Shown: positions 1 through 7,296 of the stretch, piece by piece
Position numbering within the stretch: the stretch's first letter is position 1
Layout of the letters: each line of letters opens with the position of its first letter
Assembly: GCA_963921335.3 (NCBI GenBank)
Contig: CAWUFC020000002.1
Span: forward strand, 620,001 to 684,000
From: CAWUFC02 sp963921335
Lineage (GTDB): Bacteria > Pseudomonadota > Gammaproteobacteria > Pseudomonadales > Halieaceae
Reading direction: 5' to 3'
DNA: 64,000 nucleotides
Program-made: the position numbers and the translations under genes
The notes under the pieces: generated by a model
Database searches by the model: none
The model's input: the letters and a program-made list of their open reading frames with translations, nothing else
What the model was told of the DNA's origin: nothing

Positions 1-1887
1 GGCATCATCCGGGTGGATAAAGACCCTGGGTATCGGGCAGCGATCGCGCAGCTCTTTGATATTGCGCTGACCGGTTTGAAAGAAAGGATCTTCACGCACG
101 CCGGTGAACACAAGATAGGGAAAGTCTTCAGAGGTGGCTGGCCCCTCGCGATAGTACGGCAATGGATCAAAGCCCAGTTCATCAAGCACCGAGGAATAGA
201 GCTCTACCTTGCCCGAGGGTGTGGCAAAGCCTGCTTTACGATATTTGCGGAATCCCGGGGTCGGCATCTCCATCGCTCCACTGGCTGCAAACTCCGCAAA
301 ACTGCGACCGGAGCGACTGAGGCGATAGTCCAACATGTCTTCCAGGGTCTGCCAGGGGAAGTGCTCTTCAAATCCAAATCGATGCGCAAGGTCACGCCAG
401 AATTGAAAAGTACTGCTGGCCTGCTCCGGCGGCTCTGCCATTTTCTGCGACAGGGCCAGACGAGTCGTCCAGTTCCAGGTATCGGCGATATGGTTGCGCT
501 CTGAGAACGCGTCTCCGGGTAGCACGTAATCGGCCAGCATTGCCGTCGGTGTCATGAACAACTCATGCGCCACGATCAGTTCCTGGTTCATCATGGCGGT
601 GTGAATCTGATGTTGATTCGGATAGCTCAACAGCGAGTTGTTACCCAGCGTAAAGAAAGCTTTGACTGGATAGGGATCCCCATAGGCCATTGCTCGGAAT
701 ACCTCAGTGGGGTTTGCCATCTGACAGCCCATCACGATATCCGCATAGGGAAAGCCCCATACCTTGTCCGTCGGCTCCTTGAGCATCTCGGCCACGCGAT
801 AGGTATAGGCTGGATGATCGTGATAACCCAGCTGCTTGGCCTTTTGTTCGAGTGGCAGCACTTCATGCAGGCCAAGCTCTGACTCGGGCATGTAATCAGG
901 ATTAAATCCGCCAAGGGTTTCGCCGCCAACAATATCCAGGTTGCCCGTGACCGCGCGAAGAATTGAGTGCAACCGAATAGCGGAAGTGGAGGATATCTGC
1001 ATGTCGGTGATAGGCGTCCAGGGTATTACCGCACCATCAGCACCCGCGTACATCCGAGCCGCTTCAGCGATCAAAGCCTTATCGACACCGGTAATTTCCT
1101 CGACACGCTCAAGTGGATACTCGTCCACACGAGCTTTTAGTTCATCGAAGCCAGTGCACCAGCTCTCAACAAACTTTTTGTCATACAAGCCCTCATCGAA
1201 GATCACCTTGAGCCAACCGAGGCACATGGCTGCATCGGTGCCCGCTTTAAGCCGTAAGTGCAAATCCGCCACTTCAGCCTGCTCGGAGACACGGGGGTCC
1301 AGAACAATCACTTTGGCGCCCCGCTCCCTCGCGCTGTTAATGGCGTTATAAATTGGCGTCCAGGAATGCTTGCGGGGATTATGCCCAAACAGCACGATAC
1401 AGTTGGTGTTGCCAAAATCCGCCATGGGGAACCATCCGTAGGTCATGCGATTCACTGCGGCTGTATTACCCGCACAGAGCGACACGCCGCTGATCCAATT
1501 GGGTGAGCCCAACAGGTTCATAAACCGGCGATCGGTGGCATGGGTGGTTTGCGTGTTCCAACCCGACGTGGAGACGACAAAGGACTCAGGACCGTACTGA
1601 CTGACAATACCTTTCAGCTTTTCGGCAATCTCGTCCATCGCCTGCTCATAGGAGATCTCTTCCCACTTGTCCTCACCACGCTCACCTACCCGCTTCAGCG
1701 GCACGCGCAAGCGATCGGCGTGATTGTGGATGCTGGGTGCGGCCACACCCTTGAAGCAAATATGCTTGGATAGGAGCGGGTTATCGTGGGCAATAACGCG
1801 ACTGACCTTGCCGTCTTCAACTTCAGTCCGAAGCTGGCAACCAATATCGCAAATGGTACAAACCGAATATCCAATCTCTTTGCTCAT
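1..1887 (-). CDS. Acetylene hydratase-like molybdopterin oxidoreductase, C-terminus beyond window
   Basis: Minus-strand frame open from an ATG at 1887 to the left edge (629 codons), so roughly the last 100 residues of a ~730-residue protein are missing. The N-terminus has a [4Fe-4S] site: Cys10, Cys13, Cys17 and Cys44, with Asp14 directly after the second cysteine. Cys138 in SLCAGN sits where this superfamily ligates Mo or W. Later stretches such as LGSPNW, FMTPTA, LADYVLPGD, ATPSGKVELYSS and LPYY match, from memory, tungsten-dependent acetylene hydratase of Pelobacter acetylenicus. Asp13 there is the catalytic acid beside the cluster, and its equivalent is present here; the residue after the metal-ligating Cys is Ala rather than Ile. 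The protein has no Tat signal, so it is probably cytoplasmic. It overlaps the upstream marR by 4 nt (ATGA), which implies cotranscription. The substrate is unknown; a hydratase or a redox enzyme are both possible. Confidence 0.85.
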   Translation of the reverse strand, partial: MSKEIGYSVCTICDIGCQLRTEVEDGKVSRVIAHDNPLLSKHICFKGVAAPSIHNHADRLRVPLKRVGERGEDKWEEISYEQAMDEIAEKLKGIVSQYGPESFVVSTSGWNTQTTHATDRRFMNLLGSPNWISGVSLCAGNTAAVNRMTYGWFPMADFGNTNCIVLFGHNPRKHSWTPIYNAINSARERGAKVIVLDPRVSEQAEVADLHLRLKAGTDAAMCLGWLKVIFDEGLYDKKFVESWCTGFDELKARVDEYPLERVEEITGVDKALIAEAARMYAGADGAVIPWTPITDMQISSTSAIRLHSILRAVTGNLDIVGGETLGGFNPDYMPESELGLHEVLPLEQKAKQLGYHDHPAYTYRVAEMLKEPTDKVWGFPYADIVMGCQMANPTEVFRAMAYGDPYPVKAFFTLGNNSLLSYPNQHQIHTAMMNQELIVAHELFMTPTAMLADYVLPGDAFSERNHIADTWNWTTRLALSQKMAEPPEQASSTFQFWRDLAHRFGFEEHFPWQTLEDMLDYRLSRSGRSFAEFAASGAMEMPTPGFRKYRKAGFATPSGKVELYSSVLDELGFDPLPYYREGPATSEDFPYLVFTGVREDPFFQTGQRNIKELRDRCPIPRVFIHPDDA

Positions 1888-2306
1888 GCCCTCACCACCG
1901 CTGAAGTCAGCTCCTGCAGTAATTCCTTTAGTTGAGCGCGACGTTCGTCGCCCAGCCTGTCAAGTAGCCCGTCTTGAATCGATTGCCAAAGCGGCGCAGC
2001 TTTGCGCACGGCCTGGCGCCCTGCCGGAGTCAACGCTACCTCACGTGTGCGTGCATCACTGCCCGCCTGCATAAACACCAGCTCCTGTTTTTCCAATACC
2101 CGTAGATTGCGGCCCAGCGTGCTGCGATCGAGGCCGCTGGCCTCAGCCAGTGCTTTCACGGTGGGTGCATCAAGCGTACGGACATAATTCAACAGTGAAA
2201 ATTGATTGGCAGAGACACCGGCGGGCGCCAGTGCCTCATCGTAGCTACGGCTCAGCTGCAAGGCAGCTGAGCGCAGGTTCATACAGAGGCAGTCTTCGTT
2301 ACTCAT
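1884..2306 (-). CDS. MarR family transcriptional regulator
   Basis: 140 residues, the usual size for a MarR winged-helix dimer. The DNA-binding region lies around residues 50-100: APTVKALAEASGLDRSTLGR is the recognition helix part, followed by the wing with DARTREVALTPAGR. No cysteine-based sensor of the OhrR type is evident; Cys6 and Cys8 lie near the start. It is the first gene of a two-gene unit with the molybdopterin enzyme and its stop overlaps that gene's ATG. The start has no clear Shine-Dalgarno sequence. Two GTATATAC palindromes lie directly upstream, so it probably represses itself and the enzyme gene and responds to a small ligand related to the enzyme substrate (inference). Confidence 0.9.
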   Translation of the reverse strand: MSNEDCLCMNLRSAALQLSRSYDEALAPAGVSANQFSLLNYVRTLDAPTVKALAEASGLDRSTLGRNLRVLEKQELVFMQAGSDARTREVALTPAGRQAVRKAAPLWQSIQDGLLDRLGDERRAQLKELLQELTSAVVRA

Positions 2307-2311
2307 TTTAG

Positions 2312-2345
2312 GGGTATATACCTGTTTATTTATGTGTATATACCC
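2312..2345. promoter_or_regulatory. Paired palindromic operator upstream of marR
   Basis: GGGTATATAC at 2312-2321 and GTATATACCC at 2336-2345 form a perfect 10-bp inverted repeat with a 14-bp spacer. Each arm is itself centred on a palindrome: GGTATATACC at 2313-2322 is perfect and the second copy at 2335-2344 has one mismatch. The two dyad centres are 22 bp apart, about two helical turns. The position, 6 bp upstream of the marR start and between marR and the divergent gene at 2464, is typical of a MarR operator. Binding by this MarR is inferred. Confidence 0.6.
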
Positions 2346-2416
2346 ACATCTTGCCCATCACTGTCAAACAGTTTCTATATCCAACAGGAGTTGGGTTCGT
2401 GTTATCCAAATACCCT

Positions 2417-2422
2417 TATAAT
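2417..2422 (+). promoter_or_regulatory. Candidate -10 hexamer for the 2464 gene
   Basis: A consensus TATAAT lies about 40 nt upstream of the ATG at 2464. No convincing -35 box sits at 17 nt spacing, so this is a weak call based on the -10 element alone. Confidence 0.3.
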
Positions 2423-2463
2423 GAGTGATGATCCTGAAGCTAAAACAACAATAAGGGCTCGAC

Positions 2464-3738
2464 ATGAAAAAGAACCTGGCCTGGTTTACAGCCGGCGCAC
2501 TGCTCTGCTTTATCGTGACTTTCCTGCTGGATATGCGCCAGAACGAAGCCGCGCCGGTTGCGGCTAGTGCCGATCTTGAACAGAGCCTGGATTCGCTCGC
2601 AGACTCAATCAAGGAAGCGGGCCAGTTTGTGCGCAATCACAAGTGGTATGGTTCTGAGCGTGAGCAAATTGAAGCCTACCGCCACATTTTACGCCAACTT
2701 TCTAATGCACTAGACCACCACGCGCACATGGATCCTGATTTCCCATACTTTCAGGAGCTGAATACCCGCACCAAGTCCGGCATGGACAACTCAGATCAGC
2801 GCTACCTGATAGCACGCTTGAACGGCGAAGGTGTGTATCGCGTTTGGGGTGATCGCGGCGGCAGTCGGCGACTGGATATCACCCTCTATGGTGAGGACGA
2901 CATGGCACCCTCTATCGCCACCCTCACCACAGATGATCTGCTAATCGATGAGGATGGCAGTATCGAGGTGATCATCGGCGGCGATAAAGTGGCAGGAAAC
3001 TGGCTTCCCGCACAAGCTGGCCCCGTTCGATTATTGATCCGGCAGATTCATTCGAACTGGTCTGAGGAATCACCGGGAGCGCTGCATATTGACCGTATTG
3101 ATGAGGCACGACCAACCTATCCACTGCTGAGCAGCGCAACCCTGGCCAAACGCATTGACGCCACGGCCCAAAAGTTTTCGACCGGCGTTGTCCGTTGGCC
3201 AGAGATGAGCCGTACCCGCTTCGCAAAACTGTTCCCTGCCAACACGCTAACGCCACCACAGGACACCGGCGGTGAGGGCGGACTCGCTGGCCGATTAATG
3301 GTAGGTGGGCATTTTGAGCTGGCCGAAGATGAGGCACTTATTATTACAGCCTGGCCCAGCACTGCCTCTTATCAGGGCATTCAACTGGGTCATCACTGGT
3401 GGGAATCGCTGGATTACGCCAACAGGCAATCCAGCCTCACCGTTGATCAGGCACAGCTATCTTCGGATGGCGCCTATCACTATGTGCTCTCAGCGAATGA
3501 TCCAGGAGTTCCAAACTGGCTGGACACAGAGGGCTTTCAACGGGGCGTAATCCTGATGCGCTACGATGGCATGCCCGTGGCCGAGCTACCGAAAGATCAA
3601 CACCCAAGCGTGCAGCTTGTGATGTTCGAAGAACTTCGCAGCCATCTGCCTGCAGACACGCCCATAATATCGGCGGAGGCCAGACAGCGCGCCATCGCGA
3701 TCAGGCGCCAGCATGTACAGCAACGCTTTAACTATTAG
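2464..3738 (+). CDS. DUF1214-like membrane-anchored protein
   Basis: 424 residues, ATG with AAGGG about 7 nt upstream. Residues 5-23 form a single hydrophobic segment that is a signal anchor or signal peptide, so the rest is probably periplasmic. The middle and C-terminal parts contain the pattern seen in DUF1214 proteins: GNWLPAQAGPVRLLIRQ near residue 180, and later ANDPGVPNWLDTEG with RGVILMRY near residues 345-365. The family has no established biochemical activity. The gene is followed after 8 nt by a small membrane protein gene on the same strand, probably in one transcript, and is divergent from marR. Confidence 0.65.
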   Translation: MKKNLAWFTAGALLCFIVTFLLDMRQNEAAPVAASADLEQSLDSLADSIKEAGQFVRNHKWYGSEREQIEAYRHILRQLSNALDHHAHMDPDFPYFQELNTRTKSGMDNSDQRYLIARLNGEGVYRVWGDRGGSRRLDITLYGEDDMAPSIATLTTDDLLIDEDGSIEVIIGGDKVAGNWLPAQAGPVRLLIRQIHSNWSEESPGALHIDRIDEARPTYPLLSSATLAKRIDATAQKFSTGVVRWPEMSRTRFAKLFPANTLTPPQDTGGEGGLAGRLMVGGHFELAEDEALIITAWPSTASYQGIQLGHHWWESLDYANRQSSLTVDQAQLSSDGAYHYVLSANDPGVPNWLDTEGFQRGVILMRYDGMPVAELPKDQHPSVQLVMFEELRSHLPADTPIISAEARQRAIAIRRQHVQQRFNY

Positions 3739-3746
3739 CCCGCGCT

Positions 3747-4169
3747 ATGCCTGATAGCGCCATCAAGTTTCCGCCGCCCTGGTTTGACCTGAAGTCCGCC
3801 ATCATCGGGTCACTGCTCATGGGCACCGTGGTGGGTCTTATCAATTACAGCCACGGGCTAACACCTGCGCTGACCTCAGCGGGCAAACAGGCTGCTTATA
3901 CCTTCTTTTTTGCGGGGTTGATCATGCAGTACTGCCGCTGGCTGGCAGAGCGCGATTTACCACCCTGGGCCACGATTGCTCTCGCGACTCTCTGGCCGAC
4001 GGTGATTACCGTGATACTGGTTTTTATGCTGCACAGCTTCAGAGGCACACCAGAGCCGGTGTTATCTACAATCCCTCCGGGTTTAATGGGGATGAGCGCC
4101 TACTTTCTGGTGTCCAGAAACATCGTGTTTGGCGACCTTTCTGATGAATCAGAAGCGAACACGGACTAG
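3747..4169 (+). CDS. Small integral membrane protein, function unknown
   Basis: 140 residues with about four hydrophobic segments (roughly 18-35, 46-64, 75-95 and 108-125) and an acidic hydrophilic tail (DLSDESEANTD). I do not recognise a family. It starts 8 nt after the stop of the DUF1214-like gene, so the two are probably cotranscribed. Confidence 0.7.
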   Translation: MPDSAIKFPPPWFDLKSAIIGSLLMGTVVGLINYSHGLTPALTSAGKQAAYTFFFAGLIMQYCRWLAERDLPPWATIALATLWPTVITVILVFMLHSFRGTPEPVLSTIPPGLMGMSAYFLVSRNIVFGDLSDESEANTD

Positions 4170-4188
4170 AAACCGCACGCCTGGTTTC
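4169..4188 (+). terminator. Weak hairpin at convergent gene ends
   Basis: GAAACC at 4169-4174 can pair with GGTTTC at 4183-4188 across an 8-nt loop, directly after the stop of the upstream gene. There is no U-tract, so terminator function is doubtful. Confidence 0.25.
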
Positions 4189-4198
4189 AAGCTATCAA

Positions 4199-5458
4199 TC
4201 AGCGACCGTGATGGCTGGTCAGGGGACTGAGGTAATGGGGCTCGGTGATGCCCTGCTTGCGCATGGCCACTCCGGTTAAACACTCCCTGATGACACGATT
4301 GGCATTTAGCGCCGAGACATAAGTGGGATCCAGCAGCGGCGCCAGCTCGACCACCTCAAAACCAACCACATTGGATTCGGCACACAGCCTACGAATAATA
4401 GGAAACACCTCGCGAGGCATCAGCCCGCCTGGTTCGGGTGTGCCAGTACCCGGCACAAAAGCAGGGTCGAAGGTATCCATGTCAAAGGAGATAAAGATGT
4501 ACTCGGGACCATCATTGGCCTCTTTAATCACCTCCTCCATCACGGCATCCCAACCTCTGCGCTCCACATCGGCCATGGTGTGGTAACGGAAGTCATTGTC
4601 GCGCATCCACTCAAAGGCCTTTTCATCAGGGTAATAGCCGCGCAAGCCCACCTGGATAAAATTCTTACCAGCGACCAGCTCTTCTTCTATGAGCCGGTAA
4701 ACCGGCGTGCCATGAGAGATCAGATGACCCATGGCATACTTGCCCGCGTCGTAATGGGCGTCGAAATGAACAACCCCCACATTGCCTTTGCCATACACAT
4801 CAGTTAGCGCCGCGACATCCGGATACATCAATGAATGATCCCCGCCCACAATAAACGGTATCACCTGGCTGCCGTCTTTGCGTTTGACCTCGGCCACTTC
4901 ACGCACGAAAGAACGCACCGCATGCACCGTGCGCTCGGTGCTCATGGGATCGTTAGGTGCATTACCGTAGTCAGCCACAACCATGTCATCAAGCGGATCG
5001 ACCATCACATGCATATTGGGTGAGCGCGCCCCATAAGGGAGGTAGAACTCAGAGTTGCGCACTGCATTAGGGCCGCGAGAGGCACCGCGATGCCCTGAAC
5101 CCATATCCGTGAACGCGCCAAGGATAGCCACATCCACGTCTGCAGCCGCCAGGTCCTCTGGCGTAAAGGCCAGGGGCTGACTGAGGAAGGTGGGCATCTG
5201 GGCATAGCCCATGTTGGCGAAGCGCTGCGGATTAACCAAACCCGGTTCACGATCTTCGCGCTCCCCTTCAAAGGTCGGTAGCGGCGTACGCCAGACATTG
5301 TAGGTAGGGTCTTTTTTGTCCAGCGGGATGAGTGCTTCTTCACCCTCACGAATGGGGGCAGCGTTTCCTTCGTACTCATGCCCGTAAATCTGGGCCAGCG
5401 CAGGCAAACTCAGGTTTAGGGTAAGGAGTGCAAAAACCATGCGAGATAACTTAAACAT
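4199..5458 (-). CDS. Exported ureohydrolase (arginase/agmatinase family)
   Basis: 419 residues from the ATG at 5458, which I prefer to an upstream TTG at 5485 because an AGGGA lies about 10 nt before it and the resulting N-terminus (MFKLSRMVFALLTLNLSLPALA) is a clean signal peptide ending in ALA. The catalytic di-manganese motifs are all present: GGDHSL, DAHYDAG and SFDMDTFDP followed by GTGTPEPGG. Members of this family hydrolyse guanidino compounds (arginine, agmatine, guanidinobutyrate, proclavaminate) to urea plus an amine; the substrate cannot be read from sequence. A signal peptide is unusual in the family, which is normally cytoplasmic. The urease operon follows on the same strand upstream, so released urea could be used locally (inference). 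Confidence 0.85.
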   Translation of the reverse strand: MFKLSRMVFALLTLNLSLPALAQIYGHEYEGNAAPIREGEEALIPLDKKDPTYNVWRTPLPTFEGEREDREPGLVNPQRFANMGYAQMPTFLSQPLAFTPEDLAAADVDVAILGAFTDMGSGHRGASRGPNAVRNSEFYLPYGARSPNMHVMVDPLDDMVVADYGNAPNDPMSTERTVHAVRSFVREVAEVKRKDGSQVIPFIVGGDHSLMYPDVAALTDVYGKGNVGVVHFDAHYDAGKYAMGHLISHGTPVYRLIEEELVAGKNFIQVGLRGYYPDEKAFEWMRDNDFRYHTMADVERRGWDAVMEEVIKEANDGPEYIFISFDMDTFDPAFVPGTGTPEPGGLMPREVFPIIRRLCAESNVVGFEVVELAPLLDPTYVSALNANRVIRECLTGVAMRKQGITEPHYLSPLTSHHGR

Positions 5459-5573
5459 CGGTGTACATCCCTGTTGAACAATCAACTCTGATCTCTACAG
5501 ACTATCTCAGGATCGGCAGATATCAAGAATACAGACTTTGTATACCGGACAAGATTGCACCATCAAGCCCTGT

Positions 5574-6185
5574 TTAATGCGCCAGCATCCCCTTGTCTTC
5601 GATAAAGGAGATGATGTCACCCAGACCTTCACCCGCCTTTAGGTTCGAGAAAACAAAGGGGCGTTCGTCCCGCATTTTCTTCGCATCCCTGTCCATGACC
5701 TCCAGTGATGCGCCAACCAAAGGCGCCAGGTCTGTTTTGTTGATGATGAGCAAATCGGAACGGGTAATCCCCGGGCCACCCTTGCGCGGAATTTTGTCAC
5801 CCGCAGAGACATCAATCACATAGAGGGTTAGATCAGACAACTCCGGGCTGAAGGTGGCACTGAGGTTGTCGCCACCGCTTTCTACAAACACCACATCGAG
5901 ATCATCAAAACGACTGGCCAGCTCGTCGATGGTGGCCAGGTTCATCGACGCATCCTCACGAATAGCCGTGTGCGGACAGCCACCCGTCTCTACACCGAGA
6001 ATCCGGTCTGCCTCCAAAGCCTCGTGCCGAGTCAGGAACTGGGCATCTTCCTGGGTGTAGATATCATTAGTTACCACGGCGATCTCGTACTTGTCCCGCA
6101 GTTCAGCGCAAAGCGCACGCAACAGTGCTGTTTTTCCTGAACCAACCGGCCCACCAACTCCGACTCGCAAAGTCTGCTTTTTCAT
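5574..6185 (-). CDS. ureG: Urease accessory GTPase UreG
   Basis: 203 residues, full length for UreG. It has the P-loop GPVGSGKT near residues 12-19, the VVTNDIYTQEDAQFL segment, the metal-binding CPH in GGCPHTAIREDAS, and NKTD near residue 150 for guanine specificity. UreG couples GTP hydrolysis to nickel delivery into the UreABC apoenzyme together with UreD, UreE and UreF. It is the last gene of the urease operon, 18 nt after ureF. Confidence 0.98.
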   Translation of the reverse strand: MKKQTLRVGVGGPVGSGKTALLRALCAELRDKYEIAVVTNDIYTQEDAQFLTRHEALEADRILGVETGGCPHTAIREDASMNLATIDELASRFDDLDVVFVESGGDNLSATFSPELSDLTLYVIDVSAGDKIPRKGGPGITRSDLLIINKTDLAPLVGASLEVMDRDAKKMRDERPFVFSNLKAGEGLGDIISFIEDKGMLAH

Positions 6186-6203
6186 TGAATTACTCCTACA
6201 AAG

Positions 6204-6881
6204 TTACGATCTGAACAATCGCGAGTACTGGGTCTCATGCCAGCAGCTGGCCAGTGCCAGTCCGGGCAGGGACCCTCCTATTTCTTCGTCTTGGATGGCG
6301 GAGCTCGCTGTTACTGCCTGCACCACTGCAGGCATGAGCTCACTGAGCAACTGCTGGGCAGCGGTTTGCCCAAGCGGTACCAACTTGGTCGCTGCTGCAA
6401 CCTGATTCTCCAGCCAGGCCCAGGCAAATCCCTGACAGGTCTGTTCCACGTCGATACGCCAGTGTTTGGCCGCTATTGCAAACATCGTCACAAAACTGAT
6501 TTCTTTTTCCTCACACAAGACCGGCACTTCGAGCTCAATGCACAGCTTGCGCAGGGCCCGCCCCATGGCAGTATCTGCCAGGCGAATCTCACTGGTTTCC
6601 CGGCAAGCCAGGCAAGTCGCATTCCAGTATGAGAGTGCCGAGGCATCCGCCACTGATGACCACTGTCGCCGCAGCAACGGTAAGTCTACTCGCGTAAGGC
6701 CGTGATCCAGCTGAAGCTGCAACCAGTCACTAGTGGTCGCCCTGTCTGGTAGCCAGCCCGCTTCCACGGCTGACTCCATGCCCTGCGAGAACGAGTAGCC
6801 GCCGACTGGCAGTGCAGCACTGGCCAGCTGGAATAATCGCAACAGTGAGGGATCAGTGTGAATGACCGTGCCCTCCCCCAT
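6204..6881 (-). CDS. ureF: Urease accessory protein UreF
   Basis: 225 residues from the ATG at 6881; the frame is open further upstream but that part only reads through ureE and matches nothing in UreF. Characteristic segments are LLRLFQLASAALPVGGYSFSQGME at the N-terminus and GFAWAWLENQ with LVPLGQTAAQQLL in the C-terminal half. UreF bridges UreD and UreG on the urease apoprotein and acts as a fidelity factor for nickel insertion. It overlaps the end of ureE by about 29 nt, consistent with translational coupling. Confidence 0.95.
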   Translation of the reverse strand: MGEGTVIHTDPSLLRLFQLASAALPVGGYSFSQGMESAVEAGWLPDRATTSDWLQLQLDHGLTRVDLPLLRRQWSSVADASALSYWNATCLACRETSEIRLADTAMGRALRKLCIELEVPVLCEEKEISFVTMFAIAAKHWRIDVEQTCQGFAWAWLENQVAAATKLVPLGQTAAQQLLSELMPAVVQAVTASSAIQDEEIGGSLPGLALASCWHETQYSRLFRS

Positions 6882-7296
6882 AGGCACCCGATTCGGGCAC
6901 GAACACCACTTCTTCCTGACGGGTTGCAAGGCCCAACAACTGCAGCATCTCTTCAAGCACGTGATCCGGTGTAATGCGCAACCAACCGTCACCAATCTGC
7001 AGCTTCACATGCCGATTACCCAGGTGGTAACAGGCACGGGCAAACAGATGCGCATCCTCGGTTTCGGCGCGGGTGACGGTCTCAATAGCACCTTCTACAG
7101 AAAAAACCCGACCACAGTCGCTGCGCAACCGCTCATGAATGGCCAATGTCTTGCCACGATCAAGAAACAAACGCAACTCATCGCCGGATTCCGTCTGGGC
7201 CTTCAGGCGACCTCTCTCGCGCTGCAGATGATCAAGACGAACGACGTCATGTGCCTCCCCGGCATCAAGACGTTCATAGATATCGTAAATCGCCAT
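6853..7296 (-). CDS. ureE: Urease accessory metallochaperone UreE
   Basis: 147 residues. It contains the UreE N-terminal substrate-like domain (LHxxRxRGRLKAxTxSGxELRLFL pattern) and the metal-binding domain with YHLGNRHV. The C-terminus is short and histidine-rich (GGGHGHSH), typical of nickel-binding tails. Its ATG shares one base with the ureC stop (TGATG), so it is translationally coupled to ureC. Confidence 0.97.
   Translation of the reverse strand: MAIYDIYERLDAGEAHDVVRLDHLQRERGRLKAQTESGDELRLFLDRGKTLAIHERLRSDCGRVFSVEGAIETVTRAETEDAHLFARACYHLGNRHVKLQIGDGWLRITPDHVLEEMLQLLGLATRQEEVVFVPESGAYGGGHGHSH

Noticed and set aside
5459..5573. Possible guanidine or other riboswitch near the ureohydrolase
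   Set aside because: I found no paired ACGR-loop hairpins or other recognised aptamer pattern by eye; a covariance-model scan would be needed.
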